NCBI RefSeq assembly: GCF_907164845.1
Contig: NZ_OU015430.1
Coordinates: 124,001 to 188,000 of the forward strand
DNA from: Lysobacter luteus
Lineage (GTDB): Bacteria; Pseudomonadota; Gammaproteobacteria; Xanthomonadales; Xanthomonadaceae
Reading direction: 5' to 3'
Length of the DNA: 64,000 nucleotides
Positions 1 through 8,944 of this stretch are shown here, one piece after another (position 1 is the stretch's first letter; each line of letters starts with the position of its first letter). The notes below the pieces were generated by a model, which was not told the origin of the DNA, did no database searches, and saw only the letters and a list, made by a program, of their open reading frames with translations. The translations under genes were made by a program, and so were the position numbers.

Positions 1-1544
1 ACCGCCGAATACAGCGCGTTGCCGCGGAAGCTGCGGCGGGCGAAGAACGCGCCGCCCTTGCGCAGCACGGTGCCGATGACCGGCAGGTTGAGGTTGATGC
101 CGGCGAAGATGTGCGGCGGCACGATGCCCTTGGTGTAGAGCAGGTAGCTCAGCAGCAGGTAGTCCATGTGGCTGCGGTGGCACGGCACGTAGACCACCTC
201 GTGGCCCGGCGCGGCCTGCTTGAGCTTGTCCAGGTGATGGACGAGCACGCCGCGGTAGATCCGGTTCCAGACGAAGGTCAGCAGGAAGCTGGCCGACCGC
301 ACGACCGGGTGCGAGTAGTCGGCGGCGATCTCGTAGGCGTAGCCGTGGGCCTTCTTCCAGGCCTCGGCCGGGCTGGAGTTGTCGCGCCGGGCCTGGTCGG
401 CGATCGCATCCTTGACCGGCGGGGCGGTCAGCACGCGGTCGACCAGCAGCCGCCGGGTCGACAGGTCGGGGCCGATCACCGCAGCACGGATCAGCCGGAA
501 ATGGGTGCGCAGCACGCGCGAGAGTTTGCGGACGGTGCGCTCGGGCGGCAGGTCCTCGGCGATGATCGAGCGCAGGCTGACCGGCGGGGCGAAGCGCACG
601 GTGGTGTCGCGGCCGTTGAGGGCGATCGCCAGCAGCCGGCGGAAACGCCCGACCAGCGCCCAGTTCTCCGAGAACAGCACGCTGAACCAGCCGCTCTGCT
701 TGTCCGGCGCGCGGCCGACGAAGATCGACACGGGGACCAGCTGGACGTCCAGCGCCGGGTCCTCGCGGTGCGCTTCCAGCAACCGGGCGAGCGAGCCGGA
801 GTGGGTCTTGGCCGACGGCGGCGCGCTGCCCAGCGACTGCTGCAGTGGCGCCAGCGCACTGACGTTGCGGCGCGACAGCGCCACGTAGGCCCGCTTGCGT
901 CCGATCGGGTCACCCGGCAGCGGCTGCAGCGGCGAGGGCAGGCCGGTCTCGCGGCAGGCCCGGTCGAGGATCAGCGCGTTGGACAGGCCGTAGTCCTCCA
1001 GCACGTAACAGACCGGCCGGCCCTCGAGCTCCGGGGCGTGGTTGACCGGGTCGGCAGGCTCGAGCGTCAGCGACACCCACGGCTCCATCACCCGGCCCAG
1101 CAGGCGCGACCACCATGGGCGGCGCTGGGCATCGGACGAACGGCGCACGAGGGGCGTGCGTGGTTCGGCCACCGGCGGCGGCATCGGCAGCTCGTCCTGG
1201 GTAGCAGGCGGCGCGGTGCGGCCAGGCGTGCCACCGAGCGTGGAGCCGGGCTCGAACTGGCCGGCGCCGGCGCCGGCGCCGGCGCGCGGCTCGGCGGTCG
1301 ACGGGTGGTCGGCGGCCTCGGCCAGCGGTTCCGCGTCGTGCCAGGCCAGCGGCTCGGGCGCGATCACCGCGGCGGCGACGCGTTCGTCCGGCGTGGCCAG
1401 CGGCTCGCCCGCTGGCGGGACCGGCAGCGCGGCGTCGGCCGCGGCATCGGCCACCGCTTCGGTGTCGGCGGCCGGGCGCCGGGCGTCGCCGTCCGGGTCG
1501 GCGCCGGGGAACGGCAATGGGGTCTGTTTCGGCATCGGCGACAT
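1..1544 (-). CDS. plsB: Glycerol-3-phosphate 1-O-acyltransferase PlsB (3' end beyond window)
   Basis: The reading frame enters from the left edge, so the C-terminus is missing. PlsB acylates sn-glycerol-3-phosphate at position 1 at the inner membrane, the first step of phospholipid synthesis. The acyltransferase block is plain near the left edge: HRSHMDYLLL (catalytic HX4D), then GINLN and GGAFFARR. ATG 1544 gives an alanine/proline-rich N-terminal extension of about 140 residues before homology begins near PWWSRLLGR. The extension includes an Ala-Gly run encoded by a GGCGCC repeat at about 1261-1286. A start at ATG 1184 would remove most of it, and I cannot decide between them from sequence alone. 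Confidence 0.9.
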   Translation of the reverse strand, partial: MSPMPKQTPLPFPGADPDGDARRPAADTEAVADAAADAALPVPPAGEPLATPDERVAAAVIAPEPLAWHDAEPLAEAADHPSTAEPRAGAGAGAGQFEPGSTLGGTPGRTAPPATQDELPMPPPVAEPRTPLVRRSSDAQRRPWWSRLLGRVMEPWVSLTLEPADPVNHAPELEGRPVCYVLEDYGLSNALILDRACRETGLPSPLQPLPGDPIGRKRAYVALSRRNVSALAPLQQSLGSAPPSAKTHSGSLARLLEAHREDPALDVQLVPVSIFVGRAPDKQSGWFSVLFSENWALVGRFRRLLAIALNGRDTTVRFAPPVSLRSIIAEDLPPERTVRKLSRVLRTHFRLIRAAVIGPDLSTRRLLVDRVLTAPPVKDAIADQARRDNSSPAEAWKKAHGYAYEIAADYSHPVVRSASFLLTFVWNRIYRGVLVHHLDKLKQAAPGHEVVYVPCHRSHMDYLLLSYLLYTKGIVPPHIFAGINLNLPVIGTVLRKGGAFFARRSFRGNALYSA

Positions 1545-1590
1545 TATGCCGGTTAAGCCGTGCGCGCCATGGCGGGACCGCGGCCCCGCC

Positions 1591-2565
1591 TCAGCGCACG
1601 GTCAGAGCCGGCTCCGGCGTTTCGTTGGACCTTTCCGGCGCCGGGGACGTTCCGGGAGCGGCGCCGGCCGGCGGCACCGCGGGGACGCCAGCGGCCTCCA
1701 CCTCGGCGTGCCGCAGCAGGTCGGTCAGGTACCAGCGGCCGTCGTGGCGCTCGAGCTCGACCTCCGCCGCCACCGGTTGGCCCGCGAGGGTGTAGTTGAC
1801 GGCCACCCGGGCTCGCTCGCCGGTCTGCTCCAGCAGGGTCACCTGGCTACCCGCCAGCGCCTGGTCGAGGTCGAGCCCGTAGGACACGAGGACCTGCTTG
1901 AACCGCTGGAAGAACGGCCCGATGCGCCGCAGGCTGCGCTCCATGCCGGCCTTGTGGAAGGCCTCCACGCCACCGGCGAGGCCGGTCAGGCGTGCGGCGG
2001 TGGTCAGCTGCGGCACCGCGGCCCTCGCCAGTGCCGGGTCGCCCAGCGGAGCCTGGCTGGCCCACTGGCCGAGCGCGGCGATCATCTGCAGGTAGTGTCC
2101 GCGTTCGGCATCGCTGTAGTCCCCTGCTTCGCGGACGTACTGGCCGGCGAACAGCCCGAGGGTGGCGGCGGCGGTGCGCAGTTCGCGGTCGGCGCCGGCG
2201 AACTGTCGCTGGTAGGCAGCCAGCAGGGTCTTCTCCGAATCGGGCGCGGCCAGCACGGTCACGAACGCCGGCAGCCGGTCGTCGAGCGGTAGTTCGGTCA
2301 GCGGCCAGATCGTGCGGCCGGCGGTCCAGCTTGCCGCCATGCGGGCGTGCAGGGGTGGTGGCAGCGCGTGGGCGGCGTAGGCCACCAGGTCGTTGCCGCG
2401 CAGGTCGTCGGCCAACTGCCGCACCGCGTCCACCGGTCCGGTCGCGACCGGCGCGGGCGCCGTGGCGTCGCGTTCGCAGCCACCGACCGCCACCACCAGC
2501 GCGATCAGGCCGGCCAGTGCGACCACCGGCAGCAGCGCGACGATCACTCGTCGAATCAATGACAT
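1591..2565 (-). CDS. Membrane-anchored or lipoprotein-like protein of unknown function
   Basis: Predicted 324 aa. The N-terminus (MSLIRRVIVALLPVVALAG) is a hydrophobic anchor followed by VAVGGC at about residues 28-33, which could be a lipobox or simply the end of a membrane segment. The remainder is helical and alanine-rich. The C-terminal part (FKQVLVSYGLDL, then AEVELERHDGRWYLTDLL) looks like a small periplasmic domain of the kind found in proteobacterial proteins of unknown function. The frame is open further upstream to 2799, but that stretch crosses a terminator hairpin, so ATG 2565 is preferred. It lies 46 bp from plsB on the same strand. No function is assigned. Confidence 0.7.
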   Translation of the reverse strand: MSLIRRVIVALLPVVALAGLIALVVAVGGCERDATAPAPVATGPVDAVRQLADDLRGNDLVAYAAHALPPPLHARMAASWTAGRTIWPLTELPLDDRLPAFVTVLAAPDSEKTLLAAYQRQFAGADRELRTAAATLGLFAGQYVREAGDYSDAERGHYLQMIAALGQWASQAPLGDPALARAAVPQLTTAARLTGLAGGVEAFHKAGMERSLRRIGPFFQRFKQVLVSYGLDLDQALAGSQVTLLEQTGERARVAVNYTLAGQPVAAEVELERHDGRWYLTDLLRHAEVEAAGVPAVPPAGAAPGTSPAPERSNETPEPALTVR

Positions 2566-2660
2566 GGGCGCGGTTCCCCCCGGACGCAGGCCGGCATCTT
2601 GGCCGGGGCGGGGCGGACGTACAAGCCAAGCCGGTCGCGGAACGGCATCGCGCAGGCAAG

Positions 2661-2683
2661 AAAAAAGGAGGCCGGAGCCTCCC
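2661..2683 (-). terminator. Rho-independent terminator downstream of the small zinc-binding gene
   Basis: Read on the minus strand this is GGAGGC, loop TCCG, GCCTCC, followed by six T residues. It ends transcription coming from the small gene at 2825-3058 and separates it from the gene at 1591-2565. Confidence 0.75.
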
Positions 2684-2824
2684 TTGAAGATCCCGGCGGG
2701 CCGGGAACAAGCAGTTGGACATGGCGCCGGCCGGAGCCGGACGCAGCGCAGGGTAAACCCGCCCACAACTTTAAGCAATGCGTGCGATGTGTGACGCAAG
2801 TCTTTGATTTACGGTATCGAGCTG

Positions 2825-3058
2825 CTACACGCGGTCGTCGAGCCCCACCACGCCCGCCTGCTTGGCGCAGCGCGCGCAGCAATAGAAGGTGCCGTCGTGC
2901 TCGGAGCCGTGGCCGATGATCCGGCACTGGCAGTGGGCGCAGGTCGGCGCGAGTGCATGGATGGCGCATTCGAACGAGTCGAACGTGCCGCTGCCGTTGT
3001 GGGCCTGCACGGTAAAGGCCTTGTCGTAGTCGTTGCCGCAGACGTCGCAGGTGGCCAT
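2825..3058 (-). CDS. Small cysteine-rich, probable zinc-binding protein
   Basis: 77 aa starting MATCDVCGND. It carries three cysteine pairs: CDVC near residues 4-7, CAHCQC near 40-45 and CCARC near 60-64, with histidines in GHGSEH between them. This looks like a compact treble-clef or metallothionein-like zinc site. A strong ribosome site (AAGGAG) precedes ATG 3058 and a terminator follows. Known relatives are mostly annotated as hypothetical, so a metal-binding role is inferred from residue spacing only. Confidence 0.75.
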   Translation of the reverse strand: MATCDVCGNDYDKAFTVQAHNGSGTFDSFECAIHALAPTCAHCQCRIIGHGSEHDGTFYCCARCAKQAGVVGLDDRV

Positions 3059-3121
3059 GGGGAGCTCCTTGTTCGGATGTCGGGGCAGTGTCCCGCCGGC
3101 GGCCGACAGGACCGGTGAAGG

Positions 3122-4240
3122 TCAGCCGCGGCGCGCGCGCCGGCGTCGCCCGTTGCCCGGCGTGCGGCGGTGTGCGGAACGCAGGAACTTCAGCGCGGCC
3201 GCTTCCCACTGGCGGGCGCCGCGGGCGCCATTGGCCGCGCGCTGCAGTCGACCGTCCAGCCAGCCGTCGAACACCACCGGGTCGATGTAGGCCTTGCGGC
3301 ACACCGACGGCGTGTTGCCGAGGCGGTCGGCCACCGTCTGGACCACCTGGTTGCGGGCGGCGGTAAGTGCGCGCTCGGAGGGTTCGCTGCCGTCGGGGCC
3401 GCTCGGGACCGGCGTGGCCGCCAGCGCGCGGAAGGCTTCGAGGGTCCCGCCCCAGGTGCGAAAGTCCTTCGCGCTGAAACCCTCGCCCATCGCCTGGCGC
3501 AGGTAGTCGTTGACCTCGCCGGAATCGACCGGTTGCAGCGTGCCGTCGTCGTCGCGGTACTGGAACAGCGCCTGGCCCGGCAGCTGCCGGCAGCGCCGTA
3601 CCAGCCGGGCCAGGCGCGCGTCGTCGAGCGTGATCTCGTGCTCGGCGCCGGCCTTGCCGCGGAACCGCAGTTGCGCCCGCCCGCCGCGCAGGAATGCGAT
3701 ATGGCGGTTGCGCAGGGTGGTGAGGCCGAAGGAGCGGTTGCTGCGGACATACGCATCGTTGCCGATGCGGGCGAGTGTGTCGGCCAGCAGCGCGACCACG
3801 ATGGCCAGCACCTTGTCGCGTGGGAAGCCGGGTTGCGCGAGGTCGCGGCGAAGGCGCCGGCGCAGCCGCGGCAGGGCGGCGCCGAACGCGACGATGCGGT
3901 CGAACTTTCCATTGCCCCGGACTTCCTGCCAGTCGGCGTGGTAGCGGTACTGCTTGCGTCCGCGCGCGTCCCGCCCGGTGGCCTGCAGGTGCCCGTTGCG
4001 TGTGCGGCAGATCCACACTTCCGTCCACGCCGGCGGGATTGCGAGTGCGCGGATGCGCTCCAGCACCGCCTCGTCGGTGACGGTCGCGCCATCGGGCATC
4101 ACGTAGGTGAAATGGGGCCCGGCGCGGCGCCGGGCGATGCCGGGCTCGTCATCGCAGACGTGGCGGAGGCCGGCCTGACTGGCGGCGTGGGCCGCGTCTT
4201 CCTGCAGGGTGGAGGCTTCACCGGGGGCGGCATTCGACAT
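3122..4240 (-). CDS. DNA topoisomerase IB (poxvirus type)
   Basis: 372 aa. The protein relaxes supercoils by nicking one strand through a 3'-phosphotyrosine. Family landmarks are the N-terminal FTYVMPDGATV block, IPPAWTEVWIC (about residues 68-78), KQYRYHADW (96-104), the arginine in KDFRTWGGT (258-266) and the catalytic tyrosine in SVCRKAYIDP (Y318). Its length fits the bacterial enzyme of about 350 aa with a basic tail (NGRRRRARRG). It stands alone between the cysteine-rich gene and egtD, with 50 bp to the latter. Confident by motif. Confidence 0.92.
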   Translation of the reverse strand: MSNAAPGEASTLQEDAAHAASQAGLRHVCDDEPGIARRRAGPHFTYVMPDGATVTDEAVLERIRALAIPPAWTEVWICRTRNGHLQATGRDARGRKQYRYHADWQEVRGNGKFDRIVAFGAALPRLRRRLRRDLAQPGFPRDKVLAIVVALLADTLARIGNDAYVRSNRSFGLTTLRNRHIAFLRGGRAQLRFRGKAGAEHEITLDDARLARLVRRCRQLPGQALFQYRDDDGTLQPVDSGEVNDYLRQAMGEGFSAKDFRTWGGTLEAFRALAATPVPSGPDGSEPSERALTAARNQVVQTVADRLGNTPSVCRKAYIDPVVFDGWLDGRLQRAANGARGARQWEAAALKFLRSAHRRTPGNGRRRRARRG

Positions 4241-4290
4241 CCGCCATGGATACGGGCGCGACCGTCAACGCTGCGCCAATGCGGGTCGGC

Positions 4291-5277
4291 TCAGGCCGGT
4301 TCGAGCAGGCGCAGCCCGAACCAGTCGCGCGGGTCGTTCCAGCGGCGCACGACCTGCAGGCCGGCGTCGGCCACCAGCGCGTCGAACGACGCGTCGGTGT
4401 ATTTGTGGCTGTACTCGACCTGGATCGTCTCACCGGGCTCGAAATGGAAGCGACGGCCACCGGCGACGACGTCCTGCGCACGCTTACTGACCAGGAACGT
4501 CTCGATGCGGCGCCGTTCGCGTGAATAGCGGGCCCGGTGGTGGAAGCCGTCGAGGTCGAAATCGCTGCCGATCTCGCGGTTGAGCCGCGCCAGCAGGTTG
4601 AGGGTGAATGCGGCGGTGACGCCCGCGGCGTCGTTGTAGGCGGCCTCGATCAGGGCCGGGTCCTTGTCCAGGTCGATGCCGACCAGCGCCTGCCCGCGCG
4701 GCCCCATCGTCTCGCGCATCGACCGCAGCAGCTCGACCGCGTCGGCGTCGGTGAAGTTGCCCAGGGTCGAACCCGGGAAGAACACCAGGGTATGGCCGGT
4801 CTCGCGTGAGGGTTCCGGCAGCGGCACCGGCCGGGTGAAGTCGGCGCACACCGGCAGCAACTCGACCTGCGGGAATTCCTCCGCCAGCCGCTCGACGCTG
4901 GCCCGTAGCGCCGTGCGCGAGATCTCGATCGGGGTGTAGGCCACCGGCGTCTCGAGTCCTTCCAGCAGCAGCCGGGTCTTGCGACCGCTGCCGCTGCCGT
5001 ACTCGACCACGTGTGCGTGTGGCGCCACCGCGTCGGCGATCTGCGGCATGGCCGCGTCGAGCAGGGCGAGCTCGACCCGCGTGGGGTAGTACTCGGGCTG
5101 GCGCGTGATCTGCTCGAACAGCTGCGAGCCATGGGCGTCGTAGAAGTACTTGGACGGCAGCCACCGGGGGCTCGCCGACAGGCCGCTGACGGCGTCGCCG
5201 GCGATGTCGGCCGGCGCCGGGCGCAGGTCGGTGATGGACAGGCCGGTCGCAGTGGGCCGGGTCATCGGCGCCCTCAT
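4291..5277 (-). CDS. egtD: L-histidine N(alpha)-methyltransferase EgtD
   Basis: 328 aa. It transfers three methyl groups from SAM to histidine to give hercynine, the first step of ergothioneine synthesis. It shows the family entry motif PSKYFYD (41-47), QPEYYPTR (60-67), and the SAM loop VVEYGSGSG (90-98). The C-terminal domain includes RYSRERRRIETFL and FEPGETIQVEYSHKY, typical of EgtD. ATG 5277 overlaps the egtB stop as ATGA, indicating translational coupling. A second in-frame ATG lies at 5265. egtB and egtD are the only ergothioneine genes here; no egtA, egtC or egtE is visible. Confidence 0.93.
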   Translation of the reverse strand: MRAPMTRPTATGLSITDLRPAPADIAGDAVSGLSASPRWLPSKYFYDAHGSQLFEQITRQPEYYPTRVELALLDAAMPQIADAVAPHAHVVEYGSGSGRKTRLLLEGLETPVAYTPIEISRTALRASVERLAEEFPQVELLPVCADFTRPVPLPEPSRETGHTLVFFPGSTLGNFTDADAVELLRSMRETMGPRGQALVGIDLDKDPALIEAAYNDAAGVTAAFTLNLLARLNREIGSDFDLDGFHHRARYSRERRRIETFLVSKRAQDVVAGGRRFHFEPGETIQVEYSHKYTDASFDALVADAGLQVVRRWNDPRDWFGLRLLEPA

Positions 5278-6581
5278 CGCGCGTCGCGTGCCAGCCGCAC
5301 GCCGCTGAACTGCCAGCGCGCCGCTGGACGGAAGAAGTTGCGGTAGCTCGCGCGCAAGTGGTCGGCCGCGGTGGCGCAGCTCCCACCGCGCAGGACCTGC
5401 TGGCCCGACATGAACTTGCCGTTGTACTCGCCCAGCGCGCCCGGCATCTCGCGGAAGCCGGGGTAGGGCACGTAGGCACTCGATGTCCACTCCCACACGT
5501 CGCCGAACAGCTGCGACAGGTCCCCGCCGGGGGCGACGGGTGCGGCGGTCGGGTGCAGACGTCCGGCGTCGGCGAAATTGCCGGTGATGTCGCCTGATCC
5601 ACGCGCAGCCGCGGCCGCGCGCTCCCACTCGAACTCGGTCGGCAGGCGGGCGCCGGCCCAGCGTACGAACGCGTCGGCCTCGTAATGGCTGAGGTGGCAG
5701 ACCGGGGCGGCAGGGTCGATCGGGCGCATTCCGCCGAGGGTGAACTCGGTCTCCAGTCCCTCGTCCCAGTACAGCGGCCGGCACCAGCCTTCGCGCTCGA
5801 CGGTGTCCAGGCCGTCGCTCAACCACAACGCAGCGGTTCGGTAGCCACCGTCATCGATGAACGCGCGGTACTCGGCGTTGGTCACCGGCCGGCTTGCGAG
5901 TGCATGCGCGCCGACCAGCACGCGGTGCCGCGGCGATTCGTTGTCGTAGGCGAAGCCGGAGGCGCCAGGCCACGCCGGGGCACCGACGTCGACCACCGCC
6001 TCGTCGAACCGGACCCAGTCCAGCGGCTGCAACGCGCCAGGCGTGCGCGGCAGGTCGTCGCGGTAGGCCGGTCGGAGCGGGTTGTTCCACAGCGCATGCT
6101 TGATGTCGGTGAGCAGCAGCTCCTGGTGCTGTTGCTCGTGGTGCAGCCCGAGCGTGATGCGCTGCCGTGTCGGCGCGTCGGTCTCGCCTGCCAGCAATGC
6201 CAGCACCCGCTCGTCGACCTGCCGGCGGTAGTCGTGCACCCGCGCCAGCGACGGACGCGACAACAGCCCGCGGCGTGCCTGCGCGTGGGCGTTGCCGACG
6301 CTGCGGTAGTAGCTGTTGAACAGGTGGTCCCAGCCGGGGTCGACCGGCGGTGCGCCAGGCCGGTCGGAGAGCACGAACCGGTCGAAGAACCAGGTCGTAT
6401 GGGCGAGGTGCCACTTGGCAGGACTGGCCTCGGGCATCGACTGCACCATCGCGTCCTCGGCCGATAGTGGCGCGGCCAGGTGCGAGGTGCGGTCGCGGAC
6501 CGCACGGTAGTGGTCCGCGAGCGCGGTGCGGGCGGGTTCGGTGTCCGGCGTGCCCGCCGGCGGGACTGGGGTCGACAACAT
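5274..6581 (-). CDS. egtB: Ergothioneine biosynthesis protein EgtB (iron-dependent sulfoxide synthase)
   Basis: 435 aa. EgtB oxidatively couples hercynine to a thiol donor to form the sulfoxide precursor of ergothioneine. The N-terminal DinB-like half supplies the non-heme iron ligands: KWHLAHTTWFF (histidines at 58/61) and HHEQQHQE (147-154). The C-terminal half is a formylglycine-generating-enzyme-like fold, with GVRLARDAR at the end. It is first in a two-gene operon with egtD. With no egtC or egtA visible, the thiol substrate (cysteine or gamma-glutamylcysteine) cannot be judged. Confidence 0.93.
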   Translation of the reverse strand: MLSTPVPPAGTPDTEPARTALADHYRAVRDRTSHLAAPLSAEDAMVQSMPEASPAKWHLAHTTWFFDRFVLSDRPGAPPVDPGWDHLFNSYYRSVGNAHAQARRGLLSRPSLARVHDYRRQVDERVLALLAGETDAPTRQRITLGLHHEQQHQELLLTDIKHALWNNPLRPAYRDDLPRTPGALQPLDWVRFDEAVVDVGAPAWPGASGFAYDNESPRHRVLVGAHALASRPVTNAEYRAFIDDGGYRTAALWLSDGLDTVEREGWCRPLYWDEGLETEFTLGGMRPIDPAAPVCHLSHYEADAFVRWAGARLPTEFEWERAAAAARGSGDITGNFADAGRLHPTAAPVAPGGDLSQLFGDVWEWTSSAYVPYPGFREMPGALGEYNGKFMSGQQVLRGGSCATAADHLRASYRNFFRPAARWQFSGVRLARDAR

Positions 6582-6634
6582 CGACCCCAGCCTACGGACC
6601 GCGCGCTATATCCCCGTGAACGGGTGCCGAGTCG

Positions 6635-7900
6635 CTAGCCGCGCAGCCGCGGCATGCCGTGCTCGTCGCGCTCCTCGTGCACGGCCTCGTCGTAGATGCG
6701 CTCACGCAGGTCGCGCCCGGGCAGCTCGGTGAACGGCTCGTTGCGGCTGGCGCGCAAGGCGTTGGCATAGCTCAGGCGGGCGCGGGACTCGTCGCCGGCC
6801 TGGGCGAACCCGTGGCCGAGTTCTTCCCACGCCTCGGCGTTGGCACCCTGGGCGAGCGCGCGGTGCAGGTAGCCCTCCGACTGCGGCCACTGGCCCTGGG
6901 CACGCGACAGGCGGGCCAGGGTCAACAGCAGCCCGGGGCTGGCGGGGTGGTCCTGCAGCCAGCGCTCGGCGCGTGCGCGGCGCGCATCCATCCTGCCGAT
7001 CGGCAGCCGGCCATACAGCCCGGCGAGGCCTTCGTCCCAACGGGTGTCGAGCGCGTGTTCGATGCTGCTGGCGGCGGCGTCCTCCCAGCGCAGCGCGGCG
7101 GCGCGCTCGGCGTACGCGGCGACGGCCGCGGGGTGGCTGCGCAGCGGCTTGGGCAGCGCCTCCCAGCGGTCAGCCAGCATGTTGGCGTCGCCGGCCTCGC
7201 GCAGCGAGGCTTCGGCCCAACGTGCCTCGAGTCCGTCCAGGCGCGCCGGCGGCAGCGCGTTCTGCTGGCGCAGCGGGCCCAGCAGTCCGTAGGCCTCGCC
7301 GGGGTGGCCGCTCGCGGCCAGCGCCTGGGCGCGCAGTGCAAGCCCTCGCGGCGGCAGCGGCTGCAGGTTGGGGGCATCGAGCAACGCCACGGCGTCGGCC
7401 GGACGGTCCTCTGCCAGTGCCAGTTCGGCCGCGGTCAGTGCGCGGGCGACCGGGTGCGGTTCGGCGAGCGCGTCCAGGTGCTGGCGGGCGACGGCCTCGT
7501 CGCCACGCGAAGCCGCGGCGCGCGCGGCACCCACCCGCGCGATCGCGGTGACCCCGTCGTCGTCGGCCGCCGGGTGGCGCGCGGTTTCGTCCAGCAGCCG
7601 TTCGGCGCGCTGCCAGTGGCCCAGGTGCAGGGCTTCCAGGCCGTCGGTGAAGCGCGCACGGACGGCGCGCTCGCGGCGCCTGCGCAATGCGACCAGAGGC
7701 ATGCTCAGCATCTTCCAGACCAGCCACAGCGCCAACAGCGCCCCCAGCCCGATCAGCACGGCGGCGGCGAGGGTGGTGGTGTAGTCCATCCCGCGGTAGC
7801 GCACCAGCACGTAGCCCGGATCCTGCACCAGCAGTTGCGCGACCAGCGCGCCCACCAGCACCAGGACGATCAGGATCAGCAGGTTGCGGAACAGGCTCAT
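6635..7900 (-). CDS. hemY: Heme biosynthesis-associated TPR protein HemY
   Basis: 421 aa. Two N-terminal membrane helices (MSLFRNLLILIVLVLVGALV and a second at about residues 40-65) are followed by a cytoplasmic or periplasmic alpha-helical TPR array. This matches the HemY_N plus TPR organisation of gammaproteobacterial HemY, the protein encoded after hemD and hemX, not protoporphyrinogen oxidase. ATG 7900 overlaps the hemX stop as ATGA, so the two are coupled. The longer open frame to 8236 is read-through into hemX. Confidence 0.88.
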   Translation of the reverse strand: MSLFRNLLILIVLVLVGALVAQLLVQDPGYVLVRYRGMDYTTTLAAAVLIGLGALLALWLVWKMLSMPLVALRRRRERAVRARFTDGLEALHLGHWQRAERLLDETARHPAADDDGVTAIARVGAARAAASRGDEAVARQHLDALAEPHPVARALTAAELALAEDRPADAVALLDAPNLQPLPPRGLALRAQALAASGHPGEAYGLLGPLRQQNALPPARLDGLEARWAEASLREAGDANMLADRWEALPKPLRSHPAAVAAYAERAAALRWEDAAASSIEHALDTRWDEGLAGLYGRLPIGRMDARRARAERWLQDHPASPGLLLTLARLSRAQGQWPQSEGYLHRALAQGANAEAWEELGHGFAQAGDESRARLSYANALRASRNEPFTELPGRDLRERIYDEAVHEERDEHGMPRLRG

Positions 7901-8889
7901 CGGGGTTCCTCGCGGGTGGCGCGCAACTGGCGCAGTTGCCCCAGCGTGCTGCCCAGGGTCGGAAGCGAAAGTGAAAGCGGCATCGCAGCGATGCGCTCCA
8001 GCTGCGCCAGGCCGTTGTCGCGCGCTGGGCGGTCGGGTTCGAGTCGTGCCAGCCAGTCGCCCGCCCGCTGCAGTGCGGCGCGGTAGCCGTCGACGTCGCG
8101 GCGCTCGGCGGCGGCGCGGGCGAGGCTGACCTCGAGCTGGAACCCGGCCCTGGCCGCGGCCACGTCGGCCGGCTGCACCGCGACCACCGAATCGCTCGGT
8201 TGCGCATCGACGATGCCGGCAAACGCACGCCGCCACCAGGGCTGTTCGGTGGACGTCGTGTTGCGCGCCTGCCGCTGGGGCGCGGTCACCGACTGGGCGA
8301 ATGCGTCCAGCCGGGCCAGCGCGATCGCGCGGGGTTCGGCCTCGAGCGCCTCCAGCGCGGCGCGCTCCTGCTGCAATGTCTGGCGCAGGCTCAGGTACGC
8401 GGGGTCGTCCACTCCCGCCAGCACGCCACCGGCCAGCGCGTAGGCGCGGCGCGCGGCGTCGAGGTCACCGGCGATCAGCAGGCGCTGCTGGCCGAGCGAC
8501 AGCAACAGCTCGGCCTCGTCCAGCCGCAGCGCCTGGGCGCCGTGGCGGTCGGGGTCGGCGAAGCGGGCGAAGCTGTCCTCGATGATCGCCGAGCGCTCGC
8601 CCAAGCCGAGCAGCTCGTCGCGCAGCACCCGGTTGGTGGCGTCGGCCTGCTGCAGGCGCTGTGCCTGCGCGCGCTGGTCGCGGCGCAAAGCATCCACCCG
8701 CTGGTCGAGCGCGTCCACCAGCACCGCGGCGTCGGCCTCGGCAGCCTCGGCGGCCTGGTACCGCAGCCAGCGCTGCCAGCCGTACCAGCCCGCGGCCGCC
8801 AGCAACACGGCGAGCAGCATCAACAGCAGGGGCCAGGCACTGCCGCTGCGGCGCCGCGCGGGGATTGTCTCGTCAGGGATCGGGGTCAC
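7897..8889 (-). CDS. hemX: HemX-like membrane protein (uroporphyrinogen-III C-methyltransferase-like)
   Basis: 330 aa. A single membrane helix (WPLLLMLLAVLLAAAGWYGW) precedes a long coiled-coil region rich in Ala, Gln, Glu and Arg (DALDQRVDALRRDQRAQAQR) and a helical C-terminal part. This is the usual HemX layout. Despite its family name the protein lacks a recognisable SAM-methyltransferase site. It lies between hemD (55-bp gap) and hemY (4-bp overlap). Its role in tetrapyrrole metabolism is assumed from this conserved context. Confidence 0.85.
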   Translation of the reverse strand: MTPIPDETIPARRRSGSAWPLLLMLLAVLLAAAGWYGWQRWLRYQAAEAAEADAAVLVDALDQRVDALRRDQRAQAQRLQQADATNRVLRDELLGLGERSAIIEDSFARFADPDRHGAQALRLDEAELLLSLGQQRLLIAGDLDAARRAYALAGGVLAGVDDPAYLSLRQTLQQERAALEALEAEPRAIALARLDAFAQSVTAPQRQARNTTSTEQPWWRRAFAGIVDAQPSDSVVAVQPADVAAARAGFQLEVSLARAAAERRDVDGYRAALQRAGDWLARLEPDRPARDNGLAQLERIAAMPLSLSLPTLGSTLGQLRQLRATREEPR

Positions 8890-8944
8890 GGCGGCGGTGC
8901 GTGCGGAGGGCCTTGCATGCTACCGGAAGGGAGGTACCCCGCCG

